The position numbers and the translations under genes were made by a program. A stretch of DNA of 60,171 nucleotides from an uncultured Lachnospiraceae bacterium (GTDB lineage Bacteria > Bacillota > Clostridia > Lachnospirales > Lachnospiraceae): contig CAJUGJ010000022.1 in the NCBI GenBank assembly GCA_910586015.1, positions 1 through 60,171 on the forward strand. The letters are read 5' to 3'. Numbering within the stretch: the first letter of the stretch is position 1; every line of letters begins with the position of its first letter. The notes beneath the pieces are model-generated. The model was not told the origin of the DNA and searched no databases. It saw only the letters and a list, made by a program, of their open reading frames with translations. This document shows positions 45,002 through 54,779 of this stretch, piece after piece.

Positions 45002-46507
45002 TTATCTTTTTTCTTGTGAAATAATTTCAGAAGAACTAACCGTTTCTTCTACAGAAAGCTGAGCTGCACGCAATACTCCCTTTTTTCGGAAATGAGGAGT
45101 TTTAAAATTACTATCTACATAAAAGTAAGAAGCCCTTTTTTCTTCCTTTAAAAACGCTTCCTTCTCTTCCTGATCCATTTCTATTTCATTTGGAATACGA
45201 GATAACCGAACTAAACGAATCACTTTATGTTCTACTTTTATAATTTGAAATTTATATCCACAGTAATCAATTTGTTCTGTTTCATTTTCTTTTGGTATAT
45301 GTTCTAATCGAGAGATTAAAAAGCCATTCAGAGTTCCGAAGTTTTCCAAATCTTCCTCTTCAAATTCGATTCCAATAAACTCTCCAACTTCTTCTAAATC
45401 AGCTTCTCCATGTACAAGATAAGAGCCAGTTGCTTCTTCTATGATCATATCCTCTTCTTCATCATATTCGTCTTGGATATCTCCTACAATCTCTTCTATT
45501 AAATCTTCCATTGCAATAATGCCTGCGGTTTGACCATATTCATCAATAGCAACTGCCATATGGATTTTTTTCGACTGCATTTCTCGAAATAATACATCAA
45601 TATTTTGAGTATCTGGAATAAAGTAAGGTTTTCTTGCTGCTTCAATCAATGGTCGATGTTTTAGTTTTTCATCCATATAGTATCGTGTAACATCCTTTAG
45701 ATGTAAAATTCCTACAATGTTATCAAGGCTATCTTGATATAAAGGAAATCTTGAAAAGTTTTCCTCAAGCATAAACCTAAGTGCTTCTTCAATACTTAAT
45801 GCAGCACTGATTGCTATAATTTTTCTTCGATGTGTCATAATATCATTTGCTTCTTTTTCATCAAATTCAATGATATTTGAAATCATTTCTGCTTCTTCCG
45901 CCTCTAAAACGCCTTGCTCTTGTCCTTCATTAACAATAGAAATAATTTCGTCTTGCGTTACATTTTCTTCTAATTCAGACGGATTAATTTGAAACAGCCT
46001 CAATAATAGATTGATATTTTTCTCTAACAACCAAAGTAGTGGTGTAAACAGATGTAAAAGTGCTGCAAACAGAGCAGATAATGAAAAGACAAAAGAATCT
46101 GGATAACGTAGTGCCAACTTTTTTGGGAACAAAAATCCAAGTAATACAATCAAATAAATAAGAAATGCCGTTATAAATATAGTACAAACTATATAGATGA
46201 TTGGATACTTTTCAATTGGTAGATTCTTTTTTACTAGTCTTTCTATTAGAGCATATTGCTCTGAAATATATACAATTCCAATTAAAATACAAATCGTTGC
46301 AGAAACAAGTTTCATCAGATTTATGTATCTGTCTGGCTGCCCTAACAGCTTTTGAACTCGCTTTGCTTTTCTTTCTCCTTCTTCTGCCCGTTTTTCTACA
46401 TTTGCCTCATTTACATTTTCCAGAGAAACTTTTGCTGTGGTAATCACTGCATGAAACAATGTAAGACATGAGATGATTATCAATCCTCTTATGGGGTGGC
46501 TATCCAT
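45002..46507 (-). CDS. CNNM/CorC-type membrane protein with CBS domains
   Basis: 501 residues. N-terminal DUF21 membrane domain (about 1-170, four helices), a CBS pair (about 200-330, containing MTHRRKIIAISAALSIEEAL and FREMQSKKIHMAVAIDEYGQTAGIIAMEDLIEEIVGDIQDEYD) and a CorC_HlyC C-terminal domain (about 340-425). Such proteins are linked to magnesium or cobalt efflux; the older 'hemolysin' name is unsupported. A 75-residue C-terminal tail is extra. It follows mazF. Confidence 0.88.
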   Translation of the reverse strand: MDSHPIRGLIIISCLTLFHAVITTAKVSLENVNEANVEKRAEEGERKAKRVQKLLGQPDRYINLMKLVSATICILIGIVYISEQYALIERLVKKNLPIEKYPIIYIVCTIFITAFLIYLIVLLGFLFPKKLALRYPDSFVFSLSALFAALLHLFTPLLWLLEKNINLLLRLFQINPSELEENVTQDEIISIVNEGQEQGVLEAEEAEMISNIIEFDEKEANDIMTHRRKIIAISAALSIEEALRFMLEENFSRFPLYQDSLDNIVGILHLKDVTRYYMDEKLKHRPLIEAARKPYFIPDTQNIDVLFREMQSKKIHMAVAIDEYGQTAGIIAMEDLIEEIVGDIQDEYDEEEDMIIEEATGSYLVHGEADLEEVGEFIGIEFEEEDLENFGTLNGFLISRLEHIPKENETEQIDYCGYKFQIIKVEHKVIRLVRLSRIPNEIEMDQEEKEAFLKEEKRASYFYVDSNFKTPHFRKKGVLRAAQLSVEETVSSSEIISQEKR

Positions 46508-46560
46508 ACGTTACTTTTCTCCTTTTCTATTTCAAATACTATGCCATACCCTTTTTCAGC

Positions 46561-46917
46561 CTATGTATCTAATGCCAGGCTGATTAATAAAGCTTTATCA
46601 ATCTTTTGCAAAATATCTTTATCGAGATGGCACACTTTTTCTTTTAGTCTGGATTTATCAATTGTTCTCACCTGTTCCAACAAAATAACAGAATCTTTGA
46701 TAATTCCATACTTTTCAGCATCGATTTCTACATGTGTTGGCAGTTTTGCTTTATTCATCTTTGAGGTAATTGCCGCACAAATAACCGTTGGGCTATGTTT
46801 ATTTCCTGTATCATTTTGTATAATCAATACTGGACGGACACCTCCTTGTTCTGAACCAACTACAGGTCTTAAATCGGCGTAATAAATATCTCCTCGTTTA
46901 ATTACCAATTTTCTCAC
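46561..46917 (-). CDS. mazF: MazF/PemK-family endoribonuclease toxin
   Basis: Up to 118 residues; starts are GTG at 46917 or TTG at 46908, and the GGAG nearby fits the TTG better. MazF features: RGDIYYADLRPVVGSEQGGVRPVLIIQNDTGN, TSK and SVILLEQVRTIDKSRL. It cleaves mRNA at short sites. It lies downstream of alr as in Bacillus, but no antitoxin reading frame fits in the 101 bp between them, so the antitoxin is elsewhere or absent. Confidence 0.85.
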   Translation of the reverse strand: MRKLVIKRGDIYYADLRPVVGSEQGGVRPVLIIQNDTGNKHSPTVICAAITSKMNKAKLPTHVEIDAEKYGIIKDSVILLEQVRTIDKSRLKEKVCHLDKDILQKIDKALLISLALDT

Positions 46918-47018
46918 ACTCCATTTTATGGCTTTGGCTTAATTATCTCCATTTTTGGCGTATGTATTCCATAAAATGTATAATTCGTGTGTAGTAATGA
47001 CAATTTCACAGATGGATA

Positions 47019-48224
47019 TTAGTTGCCTTTTAAACTTTCACAATAACTTTCATAATCTCTTCGGACAAGATATGGCTTTTTATTGCTTTGATAGATTCTA
47101 GGTACACGCTTTCCAATATTACAAAGCAATTCATAATTAAAACTGCCCGCCAGATCGGCAACTTCTTCTATAGACAAAAACTCATCTCCATCTTTTCCAA
47201 CTAAAGTAACTTCATCTCCTAAAAGAACGCCTTCCACATTAGTAACATCAATCATAAATTGATCCATACAAATTCTCCCAATAATTGGTGCACGTTTACC
47301 ATGAATCAAAACACTTCCCAAATTAGAAAGACTTCTTGGATATCCGTCTGCATAACCAATAGGAATTGTTGCAACTGTTGTTTTAGCACTGGTCATAAAA
47401 GTAATTCCATAACTGATTCCATATCCTGAATCTAAGTCCTTAATATAAGAAATCTGTGTCTTCCATTCTAATGCTGGTGTTAGGGGAAGTTCTGTTTTCT
47501 CTACTTCTTTTGATGGATACAGTCCATACGTCGCAATTCCACAGCGTACCATATCAAATACACTATCTGGCATATCAATAATAGCGGCACTATTTGCTGC
47601 GTGTTTGATTGGAATATTAACTCCTTGTTCTTGCAGTTTACTTATAAATTCTATAAATTTATGAAGTTGTTTTTTGGCATAACTTTTCTCATGTTCATCG
47701 GATGTTGCAAAGTGTGTAAATAACCCTTCTAAATATAATCCTTGCATTTTACTTATTTCTACAATCTCTGCAATTTTATCCTCCTTTGGTTGATAGCCAA
47801 TTCTTCCCATTCCTGTATCTAATTTAATATGTATCTTTGCCGTTTTTTTCAGCTTTTTTGCTTGTTCAGCAATTTCTTGTGCTAATGTAGTTGAAAAAAC
47901 GGTAGTTGTTATATCATATGCAATAATTTCTGGAATTTGTTCTTTAACAACCGTTCCTAATACTAAAATTGGCTCTGTAATTCCTGCTTTTCTTAACTCT
48001 ATTGCTTCTTCTACAATAGCGACACCAAATCCCCATACCAAAGATCGCAATGCTTTTGCCACAACAACTGCACCGTGTCCATAGGCATCGGCTTTAATAA
48101 CTGCCATGATTTTCTTTTCTAATCCAATCTTTTGTTTGACTGCCTTTATATTACTTTGAATTGCATCTAAATTTACAGATACATAAGTCCGAAAGTAGCT
48201 AGGACAATAAACTTCCTCTAACAT
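47019..48224 (-). CDS. alr: Alanine racemase
   Basis: 401 residues. PLP-dependent conversion of L- to D-alanine for peptidoglycan. The PLP lysine is Lys44 in AVIKADAYGHG, and the active-site Tyr lies in YGISYGITF in the C-terminal domain, with RICMDQFMIDV. The length is slightly above the usual 370-390. AGGAGG precedes the start. It is in an operon after nnr and before mazF, with a 20-bp gap to nnr. Confidence 0.97.
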   Translation of the reverse strand: MLEEVYCPSYFRTYVSVNLDAIQSNIKAVKQKIGLEKKIMAVIKADAYGHGAVVVAKALRSLVWGFGVAIVEEAIELRKAGITEPILVLGTVVKEQIPEIIAYDITTTVFSTTLAQEIAEQAKKLKKTAKIHIKLDTGMGRIGYQPKEDKIAEIVEISKMQGLYLEGLFTHFATSDEHEKSYAKKQLHKFIEFISKLQEQGVNIPIKHAANSAAIIDMPDSVFDMVRCGIATYGLYPSKEVEKTELPLTPALEWKTQISYIKDLDSGYGISYGITFMTSAKTTVATIPIGYADGYPRSLSNLGSVLIHGKRAPIIGRICMDQFMIDVTNVEGVLLGDEVTLVGKDGDEFLSIEEVADLAGSFNYELLCNIGKRVPRIYQSNKKPYLVRRDYESYCESLKGN

Positions 48225-48244
48225 AACTCCTCCTGCCTATATAC

Positions 48245-49789
48245 TTACTCAAATTTTAAAAAAAGTTCTGTCAGTCCCTCCAAAATATCTCCTGCTAACA
48301 TCCCTCTCTTACTTTTTTTCTTTGCCGTATAGTCGCCTGCTCTTCCATGCAGAAAAACTCCAAGTGCTGCTGCCCTTGCTAATGTTAATCCGCCTGCTAA
48401 CAGTCCACCTATCATTCCGGCTAAAATATCACCACTTCCTCCAGTAGCCATACCATGATTCCCAGACAAATTTAGATATCGTTCTTGCTCTGATGCAATT
48501 ACTGTCCTCGCATCCTTTAGTACAAAAACCAATTTATTATTATACGTACATTCTTTTGCTATGTCAATGATATGTCCTGAAATCTCTTCCATTGAACATC
48601 CAAGTAGTCTTGATAATTCTTTTAGATGTGGAGTAAGTATCGTTTGCTTTGGAAGTATTTCTGCTAATCTTTGAATTCTTATCGAAATGTTTTGTTGGCT
48701 AAGATTACTTTCATCTAATCGTTTAGACAATAGATTAAGGGCATCTGCATCAAGAACTAATGGTACCTGAACATTTTCTAAAACTGCATCTAAAAGTTCT
48801 TGTGCTTCCTCCTTCATACCAATTCCGGATCCAAATACAACCGCGTCTGCCCAAGAAAGGGCAGATAAAACCTCTTTTCTATCTATATTTTGTGTTAAAG
48901 CTTCAGGTAGTCTGTTTCTTATTACATGAACTCCTTTTGGTGAAGTAAGTACCTTTACCAATCCTGTTCCTATGCGGTATGCTCCTTCGGCTGCTAATAC
49001 TGCTGCACCTGTCATTTCTTCTGAACCAGCAATAATCAATACACGTCCATAACTTCCCTTATTCGAATTTTCTTTTCGTTTTGGTAAAAGGTTAGGTAAA
49101 TCTATCTCTTGTACTGCCTGAAATGTTTCTGTACTGCATATATGTGTATAAGCTTGTTCTGGAAATCCAATATCCTCTGTAAAAATTTCTCCTGCATATT
49201 CTGCTCCTGGATAAAGACATAATCCTAATTTTTTTAATCCAAATGTAATAGTCTTTTGTGCTTTGACTGCAACATTCCATATCTTTCCGGTATTCGTATC
49301 AATACCTGAAGGAATATCTACAGAAATAACAAGTCTATTTATAGCATTAATTCTATTTATTAGTTCTTCTATTTCTCCAGTAATTGTGCGATTTAATCCA
49401 GTTCCAAAAAGAGCATCAACAATTATCGTATACTTTTTTAATTCCTCTTCATCTAAAATATCCTTCGCTTTTTTTAAATTTAATTTCTTAGCGATTTCAT
49501 ATTGTTGTTGAAATTCTTTAGAACCATGTTCTGGTTTTCCTACTATATAATAGTCACAATTTACTCCAGAAAGAGTAAGTAGTCTTGCGACAGCGATTCC
49601 ATCTCCTCCATTATTACCAATTCCACAGACACAAAGAACCTTATCTGTATAGGAAGTCAAACTTTTTTTAACACAAGCTGCAACTTTCATTGCTGCCCGT
49701 TCCATCAAGACAAGTGCACTAATTCCGATATCTTGTATCGTATAGCGATCAATTTCTTGCATCTCTTTCGAATTTACAATACGCTCCAT
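48245..49789 (-). CDS. nnr: Bifunctional NAD(P)H-hydrate epimerase/dehydratase
   Basis: 514 residues. N-terminal epimerase (about 1-215; GIGNNGGDGIAVARLL) fused to the ADP-dependent dehydratase (about 230-505; LILTPHL-type TILTPHLKEL, SGNHGMATGGSGDILAGMIGG). It repairs damaged (hydrated) NADH and NADPH. Start overlaps the end of acpS by 16 bp, so translation is coupled. AGAGGAA precedes the start. Confidence 0.95.
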   Translation of the reverse strand: MERIVNSKEMQEIDRYTIQDIGISALVLMERAAMKVAACVKKSLTSYTDKVLCVCGIGNNGGDGIAVARLLTLSGVNCDYYIVGKPEHGSKEFQQQYEIAKKLNLKKAKDILDEEELKKYTIIVDALFGTGLNRTITGEIEELINRINAINRLVISVDIPSGIDTNTGKIWNVAVKAQKTITFGLKKLGLCLYPGAEYAGEIFTEDIGFPEQAYTHICSTETFQAVQEIDLPNLLPKRKENSNKGSYGRVLIIAGSEEMTGAAVLAAEGAYRIGTGLVKVLTSPKGVHVIRNRLPEALTQNIDRKEVLSALSWADAVVFGSGIGMKEEAQELLDAVLENVQVPLVLDADALNLLSKRLDESNLSQQNISIRIQRLAEILPKQTILTPHLKELSRLLGCSMEEISGHIIDIAKECTYNNKLVFVLKDARTVIASEQERYLNLSGNHGMATGGSGDILAGMIGGLLAGGLTLARAAALGVFLHGRAGDYTAKKKSKRGMLAGDILEGLTELFLKFE

Positions 49790-50178
49790 TCTTCTTCCTC
49801 TTTTTCATTTCTCTTTTTATTACATTCCCCTACTGCTACAGCAGCAGCAAAGTCATTTGTATTTGTAATCGTAACAAAAAGAGAATCTATTTCTAACTCT
49901 TTTGCAAGTTGTCTTGCTTTACCATATAAATTGACATAGGGCTTTCCATTCTCTTTTCGTAACACTTCGATCTCTATTGGACTACAGCCTGCAAAACCTG
50001 TGCCAAAAACTTTGACAACTGCTTCCTTTACTGCAAAACAACCTGCTGCTCTGCTCTTTTTATCAGCGATTAACTGCTGTTCTGCTGCGGTAAAGACCTT
50101 TTCCAAAAAACTTCTTTTTTCACATGCCTTTTCGATTCTTTTAATTTCAATCAAATCTATTCCAATTCCAAAGATCAT
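49774..50178 (-). CDS. acpS: Holo-(acyl carrier protein) synthase
   Basis: 134 residues. AcpS transfers 4'-phosphopantetheine from CoA to ACP. Metal ligands are Asp8 in GIGIDLIEIKRIE and Glu52 in FAVKEAVVK. The domain ends at ITNTNDFAAAVAVGE; the following KKRNEKEEEEWSVL is an extra tail. It is in an operon, with ATGA overlap to the upstream 50175 gene and overlap with nnr downstream. Confidence 0.95.
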   Translation of the reverse strand: MIFGIGIDLIEIKRIEKACEKRSFLEKVFTAAEQQLIADKKSRAAGCFAVKEAVVKVFGTGFAGCSPIEIEVLRKENGKPYVNLYGKARQLAKELEIDSLFVTITNTNDFAAAVAVGECNKKRNEKEEEEWSVL

Positions 50179-50855
50179 TCGTTTTCTTCTTGCTCCTCTT
50201 TTCTTTTCATCTCTTCTTCTAAACTTCTCCGATAGCTTTCATCCATAAATTCCATTATTCCAGCTCCAAACATATTGTGCATATAACTGTAGATCTCTAT
50301 ACTTTCTGCCTGTTCATCCTGTTTTTGAATAATTTTCTGTTTTAAAAGGACTCGAAGATTATTTATTTCTTGTTCTAACTGTTGTACATTTTCCTGATTT
50401 TGTCGCATCTTTTCATAGCAAATACGACTGCTTTCTGCTACTAATACTTCATTGAGTTCCTCAATTTCTATTGGAATCTGTTCTAAGCTTTCCTCTGTAG
50501 CTTTTAACTTCTCATTCATATCTAAAATCATTTTTTGATTTTTTTGAAGTTTTTTCCCTTTTATCTGTCCTGTCGGAGTTTCATCCACTTCCATATTATC
50601 TACGATTTCCTGCATTAACTGGGACTTATATCGTTTGATCCCCTTTAGCTCTTCCATTACACGTGATTGCTTTTTTAAAAGATCGTTGAGTTGATTTCGA
50701 AGCTCTCGGATCTGTTGTGGCATTTTTTCTTCTGGAAACAGCTTGATCCAATGTTCATCTAAAATCAAAAGCGGAAACTTTTTGCCTTTCATAACCTGAG
50801 AAAAATCAATCTCATTTTTTTTACTCTTATTTTTTTTCTTTAATCCAAACCCCAT
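50175..50855 (-). CDS. Coiled-coil hypothetical protein, acpS operon
   Basis: 226 residues from the ATG at 50853-50855, with GGAGGGG upstream. Not recognised. A basic start (GFGLKKKNKSKKNEIDF) leads to a FPLLILDEHWIKLFPEEKMP segment, then two to three long coiled coils (about 55-210), ending in an acidic tail. No signal or membrane helix. Since it is translationally coupled to acpS, it may be a Lachnospiraceae-specific housekeeping protein. It is unrelated to any family I know. Confidence 0.6.
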   Translation of the reverse strand: MGFGLKKKNKSKKNEIDFSQVMKGKKFPLLILDEHWIKLFPEEKMPQQIRELRNQLNDLLKKQSRVMEELKGIKRYKSQLMQEIVDNMEVDETPTGQIKGKKLQKNQKMILDMNEKLKATEESLEQIPIEIEELNEVLVAESSRICYEKMRQNQENVQQLEQEINNLRVLLKQKIIQKQDEQAESIEIYSYMHNMFGAGIMEFMDESYRRSLEEEMKRKEEQEENE

Positions 50856-50923
50856 TATTAACCCCTCCAATCTTTTTATTGATATATCTAATAGCTTTAG
50901 GACAAAAGAAAGAATACAAAAAT

Positions 50924-50950
50924 GGGGGTGTCGATCCTATGACACCACCC
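50924..50950 (-). terminator. Terminator after rex
   Basis: GGGTGGTGTC pairs with GACACCCCC on the minus strand (one bulge) and is followed by ATTTTTG. It lies 10 bp beyond the rex stop and separates rex from the acpS operon. Confidence 0.8.
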
Positions 50951-50959
50951 AGCACTTTT

Positions 50960-51604
50960 TCATTTCTTTTCCTGATTTTCCTCTTGTACTGCCTTTAAAT
51001 TATAGGAAAGGTGCATTAAACTTTCCACTAAATGCACATTTTCTACAACAATATCCTTTGGAAGATGCAAATCGGTAGGAACAAAATTCCAGATCGCTTG
51101 TATCCCAAATCGTACTAATTGTGCTGCCATTTGAGGTGCTTTTGTCTTTGGCAGTGTTAAAGCAGCAATATATACTGGATTCTTTTTAATAAATTCTTCC
51201 AATTCATCGATGAGGCGAACTTCAATTCCACGGATTTTCATACCAATCAGACGAGGATTGACATCAAAAATACCACTTAAATAAAATCCTCTCCGCTCAA
51301 AATCTGTATAATTGGCAAGTGCCTGTCCCAAATTTCCAGCTCCAATAATAATCAGATTATACTTTTTATCTAATCCTAAAATCTTACCAATCTCTTTATA
51401 CAGATATTCTACATTATATCCATAGCCTTGTTGTCCAAATCCTCCAAAATTATTCAAATCTTGTCTAATTTGAGAAGCTGTGACATTCATCTTTTCACTT
51501 AGTTCCTTTGAAGAAATTCGAACTACATCATTTTCTAAAAGTTCATCCAAATAGCGATAATATCTCGGCAGTCTTCGGATTACCGCAGAAGAAATCCCTT
51601 TCAC
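50960..51604 (-). CDS. rex: Redox-sensing transcriptional repressor Rex
   Basis: 214 residues, normal length. Rex senses NADH/NAD+ and represses fermentation and respiration genes. N-terminal winged helix (1-80; SAVIRRLPRYYRYLDEL, MNVTASQIRQDLNNFGGFGQQG) and Rossmann NAD domain with GAGNLG (88-93). GTG start with GAGGAGG. Its promoter holds a TTAACAA half-site, consistent with autoregulation but not proof of it. Confidence 0.96.
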   Translation of the reverse strand: MKGISSAVIRRLPRYYRYLDELLENDVVRISSKELSEKMNVTASQIRQDLNNFGGFGQQGYGYNVEYLYKEIGKILGLDKKYNLIIIGAGNLGQALANYTDFERRGFYLSGIFDVNPRLIGMKIRGIEVRLIDELEEFIKKNPVYIAALTLPKTKAPQMAAQLVRFGIQAIWNFVPTDLHLPKDIVVENVHLVESLMHLSYNLKAVQEENQEKK

Positions 51605-51634
51605 TTATCTGTCCTCCTCATTTTCCTTTATTTT

Positions 51635-51663
51635 ATTATATTAGATTGTTAAACCTATGTCAA
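51635..51663 (-). promoter_or_regulatory. Perfect consensus promoter of rex with a Rex-like half-site
   Basis: On the minus strand: TTGACA (51658-51663), 17-bp spacer, TATAAT (51635-51640). The spacer contains TTTAACAATC, which matches one half of a Rex operator (TTAACAA); the other half is poorly matched. Confidence 0.85.
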
Positions 51664-51697
51664 TTTGTATTTTTCTGAATTCCTCTTTCTTGAGTAT

Positions 51698-51727
51698 TTG
51701 ACGAAATGATTTCTTATGTGATATGAT
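51698..51727 (+). promoter_or_regulatory. Promoter of the ABC-F gene
   Basis: TTGACG (51698-51703), 18-bp spacer, TATGAT (51722-51727). About 60 bp of 5' UTR follows, then AGGAGAG at the start codon. Confidence 0.75.
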
Positions 51728-51788
51728 ACTTTTAATCTGGCAAAATTAACACAAACTAGGACAAAACATAGTTACAGGAGAGAGAATT

Positions 51789-53795
51789 ATGATTTTAGCA
51801 TGTAAAAATATTAGCAAAAGTTTTGGAACTACGCAAATTTTAAGCGGAGTTTCCTTTCATATGAATGAGCGGGAAAAGGCAGCAGTTGTAGGAATTAATG
51901 GAGCAGGTAAATCAACACTATTTAAAATTATTATGGGAGAACTACCCGCTGATGAAGGAGAAGTTATCTTTGCAAAGGGAATTCGAGTTGGTTATCTAGC
52001 CCAACATCAGGATCTTTCTACTGGGCGAACTATTTATGAAGAGGTGCTTTCTGTCAAAGAGCCCATTTTAAAAATGGAAGAAGAGATTCGTAACATTGAA
52101 CAACAGATGAAAGATGCAAAAGAAGACGAATTAGAACGACTTTTAAATACCTATACAAGACTGACGCATACTTTTGAATTAGAAAATGGCTATGCGTGTC
52201 GTAGTGAAGTAAATGGTGTCTTAAAAGGACTTGGTTTTACAAAAGAAGATTTTGATAGAGAAGTTTCTACTCTTTCTGGAGGTCAAAAAACTCGTGTTTC
52301 TTTAAGCAAACTTCTTCTTTCTAAACCTGACCTTATCCTTTTAGACGAACCAACTAACCATTTGGATATGGAATCAATTTCTTGGTTAGAAACTTTTTTA
52401 TCTAGCTATGAAGGGGCTGTTATTGTTATTGCTCATGATCGTTACTTTCTCAATAAAGTGGTTGGAAAGGTTATTGAATTAGAACATGCCAAAGCACAGA
52501 CTTTTGAGGGAAATTATTCTGAATATGCTAAAAAGAAGGAACAGCAACGCGAAACTTTAATCAGACATTATTTGAACCAGCAAAGAGAAATTCATAGGCA
52601 AGAAGAAATCATTACAAAGCTGCGTTCCTTTAATCGTGAAAAATCGATTAAGCGGGCAGAAAGCCGTGAAAAAATGTTGGAAAAAGTCGAACGAATTGAA
52701 AAGCCAAAAGAATCTACTCAAAATATGGACATTCGATTAGAGCCTAGAATTATGAGTGGAAATGATGTTTTAACCGTTCGTTATTTAGAAAAGTCATTTG
52801 GTATGAAAACTTTATTTACAGAACTAGACTTTGAACTAAAAAGGGAAGAACGGGTTGCATTAATTGGGAATAATGGTACTGGAAAAACCACGATTTTAAA
52901 ATTAATTAATGGTTTACTTTTACCGGATAGAGGTGAAATTAAACTTGGTGCAAAAGTTCATATTGGATATTATGATCAGGAACACCATGTTTTAGATATG
53001 GATAAGACAATATTTGATGAATTACAAGACACTTATCCACATATGGATAATACAGCAATTCGAAATACACTAGCTGCCTTTTTATTTACTGGGGATGATG
53101 TATTTAAACTAATCCGTGATTTAAGTGGTGGAGAAAGGGGAAGAGTTTCTCTTGCTAAACTTATGCTTTCAGAAGCAAACTTTTTAATTTTAGATGAGCC
53201 GACTAATCATTTAGATATTACCTCAAAAGAAATTTTAGAAAATGCTCTAAACTCCTATACAGGTACACTTCTTTATGTTTCACACGATCGTTATTTTATT
53301 AATCGAACTGCTACTAGAATCTTAGAGCTTTCTGAACAAAATATATTTAATTATCTTGGCAATTATGATTACTATTTAGAAAAAAAATCGGAACGAATAC
53401 AAGACTTAGAATCCGCACCTTCTTCTAAAGAACAACGCCCATTTACAGATAGCCAAAAATTTATTTTAAATGGGTTAAAAATGGATACTTCTCGTTCTTC
53501 TAAAGTAATTCAAGAAGTACCTGCTTCTGAAACTATTTCTGACACCAAAGCTACTTGGATACAACAAAAGGAAGAGCAGGCAAGATTGAGAAAACGTCAA
53601 AACGATCTAAAAAAATTAGAGGAGCAGATCGCTTTATTAGAAGAACAAAATAAACAATTAGATGAAGCACTTGCAAAAGAAGAAAACTTTTCAAATCCAG
53701 AAAAACTTTTAGAATTAACAAGAGAAAAAAATGATCTGACACAGCGCTTGGATTGTTTCATGGATGAATGGTCAAACTTAGCAGAAGAAGCATAA
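51789..53795 (+). CDS. ABC-F family ATPase
   Basis: 668 residues. Two ABC domains: Walker A GINGAGKST (about 35-43) and GNNGTGKTT (about 360-368); signatures LSGGQKTR and LSGGERGR; Walker B LLLDEPTNHLDM and FLILDEPTNHLDI. A charged linker (about 235-305) and a C-terminal coiled coil (about 600-668) are present, and no membrane segments. ABC-F proteins act on ribosomes as translation factors or antibiotic protection proteins; the YdiF type seems closest. It is a single plus-strand gene. Confidence 0.92.
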   Translation: MILACKNISKSFGTTQILSGVSFHMNEREKAAVVGINGAGKSTLFKIIMGELPADEGEVIFAKGIRVGYLAQHQDLSTGRTIYEEVLSVKEPILKMEEEIRNIEQQMKDAKEDELERLLNTYTRLTHTFELENGYACRSEVNGVLKGLGFTKEDFDREVSTLSGGQKTRVSLSKLLLSKPDLILLDEPTNHLDMESISWLETFLSSYEGAVIVIAHDRYFLNKVVGKVIELEHAKAQTFEGNYSEYAKKKEQQRETLIRHYLNQQREIHRQEEIITKLRSFNREKSIKRAESREKMLEKVERIEKPKESTQNMDIRLEPRIMSGNDVLTVRYLEKSFGMKTLFTELDFELKREERVALIGNNGTGKTTILKLINGLLLPDRGEIKLGAKVHIGYYDQEHHVLDMDKTIFDELQDTYPHMDNTAIRNTLAAFLFTGDDVFKLIRDLSGGERGRVSLAKLMLSEANFLILDEPTNHLDITSKEILENALNSYTGTLLYVSHDRYFINRTATRILELSEQNIFNYLGNYDYYLEKKSERIQDLESAPSSKEQRPFTDSQKFILNGLKMDTSRSSKVIQEVPASETISDTKATWIQQKEEQARLRKRQNDLKKLEEQIALLEEQNKQLDEALAKEENFSNPEKLLELTREKNDLTQRLDCFMDEWSNLAEEA

Positions 53796-53803
53796 CATAA
53801 CTA

Positions 53804-53838
53804 GGAGATATCGTGTTAAAGATACGATATCTCCTTTT
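53804..53838 (+). terminator. Terminator after the ABC-F gene
   Basis: An 11-bp perfect stem (53804-53814 with 53824-53834) followed by TTTT. It lies 8 bp past the stop and marks the end of the backbone. Confidence 0.85.
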
Positions 53839-53847
53839 AAAAAACTG

Positions 53848-54756
53848 TTATGGGGTATACCAACTTCCACATACTTTCTTCGTTCCATCTTTTAAATTCA
53901 TACAGATTAAATATGTATTATCTAAGCTATCATTCCTGCCTGTTACTAATTCAAAATATAAAATATCTCCCTCTGCCCTTATAATATCGATAAACGGTCC
54001 TTTTAAATCTCCTAATAAATCAGATATGTTATAGCTTTCAATATAATTCCCAGTATTATCATAAATAGCTAAAGATAGATCTATATCATTTCTTAATAAC
54101 ACATAGAGATTGTTGTTATTGCGGTATAAGGATTGTATGTTCCCATCTGGTTCACAAAACAAGGTTACATTCTCTTTATCATAATCACAATAATAAATTT
54201 TATCTTCATTATAATTATGATAGTAGTATCCTTCTTTTGTAAGTGCATGAACTCCAGTATATTTTTTATCTTGATTAATTTTTGTTACTGTTTCGGAAGA
54301 CAAGTCTACTATATATTGATTTGTATCTCTGGTAGAAGTTATTGCACAGCAATATAATATTCCCTCTTGAATAAAAATATCAATATAATCGCCATCTGAT
54401 ATTTCTAATATACTCTTTGGATTCTGTCCATCTAACTCACAAGAATAGATTGTACAATGTCTATTTACATTTTCTCCTGTTTCGAAATCAATTGGTACAT
54501 CCGTATAATACAATTTACCATTATAAATCGCACAATAATTTGTTTTTACTGGAAAATCAACTGCTTTTATTGTAAATTGATCTTTGTATTTGGTATACGC
54601 TATATCTTTACCATTTTCCGATATTTCTATTGTATAATCTTTAAAAATAGCACTGCCTAACTGTGTTTCCTCTTTTTGGTTATCACTACACCCTGTAAGT
54701 AAAAAAACACCTATTAATACTGTTACAAAATTTTGAAATACTTTGCCTTTTTTCAT
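53848..54756 (-). CDS. Lipoprotein with beta-propeller-like domain (DUF5050-like)
   Basis: 302 residues. A lipoprotein signal with lipobox LLTGC (Cys23) targets it to the outer face of the membrane. The rest is a beta-rich series of repeats with YY, DG and tyrosine-rich blades (LYYTDVP, GYYYHNYNEDKIYYCDYDKE), which fits DUF5050-type propellers. Function unknown. It is the first gene of the accessory region and has its own promoter element at about 54802-54851. Confidence 0.7.
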   Translation of the reverse strand: MKKGKVFQNFVTVLIGVFLLTGCSDNQKEETQLGSAIFKDYTIEISENGKDIAYTKYKDQFTIKAVDFPVKTNYCAIYNGKLYYTDVPIDFETGENVNRHCTIYSCELDGQNPKSILEISDGDYIDIFIQEGILYCCAITSTRDTNQYIVDLSSETVTKINQDKKYTGVHALTKEGYYYHNYNEDKIYYCDYDKENVTLFCEPDGNIQSLYRNNNNLYVLLRNDIDLSLAIYDNTGNYIESYNISDLLGDLKGPFIDIIRAEGDILYFELVTGRNDSLDNTYLICMNLKDGTKKVCGSWYTP

Positions 54757-54779
54757 AAAATTACCCCCTTTTAAGAATT

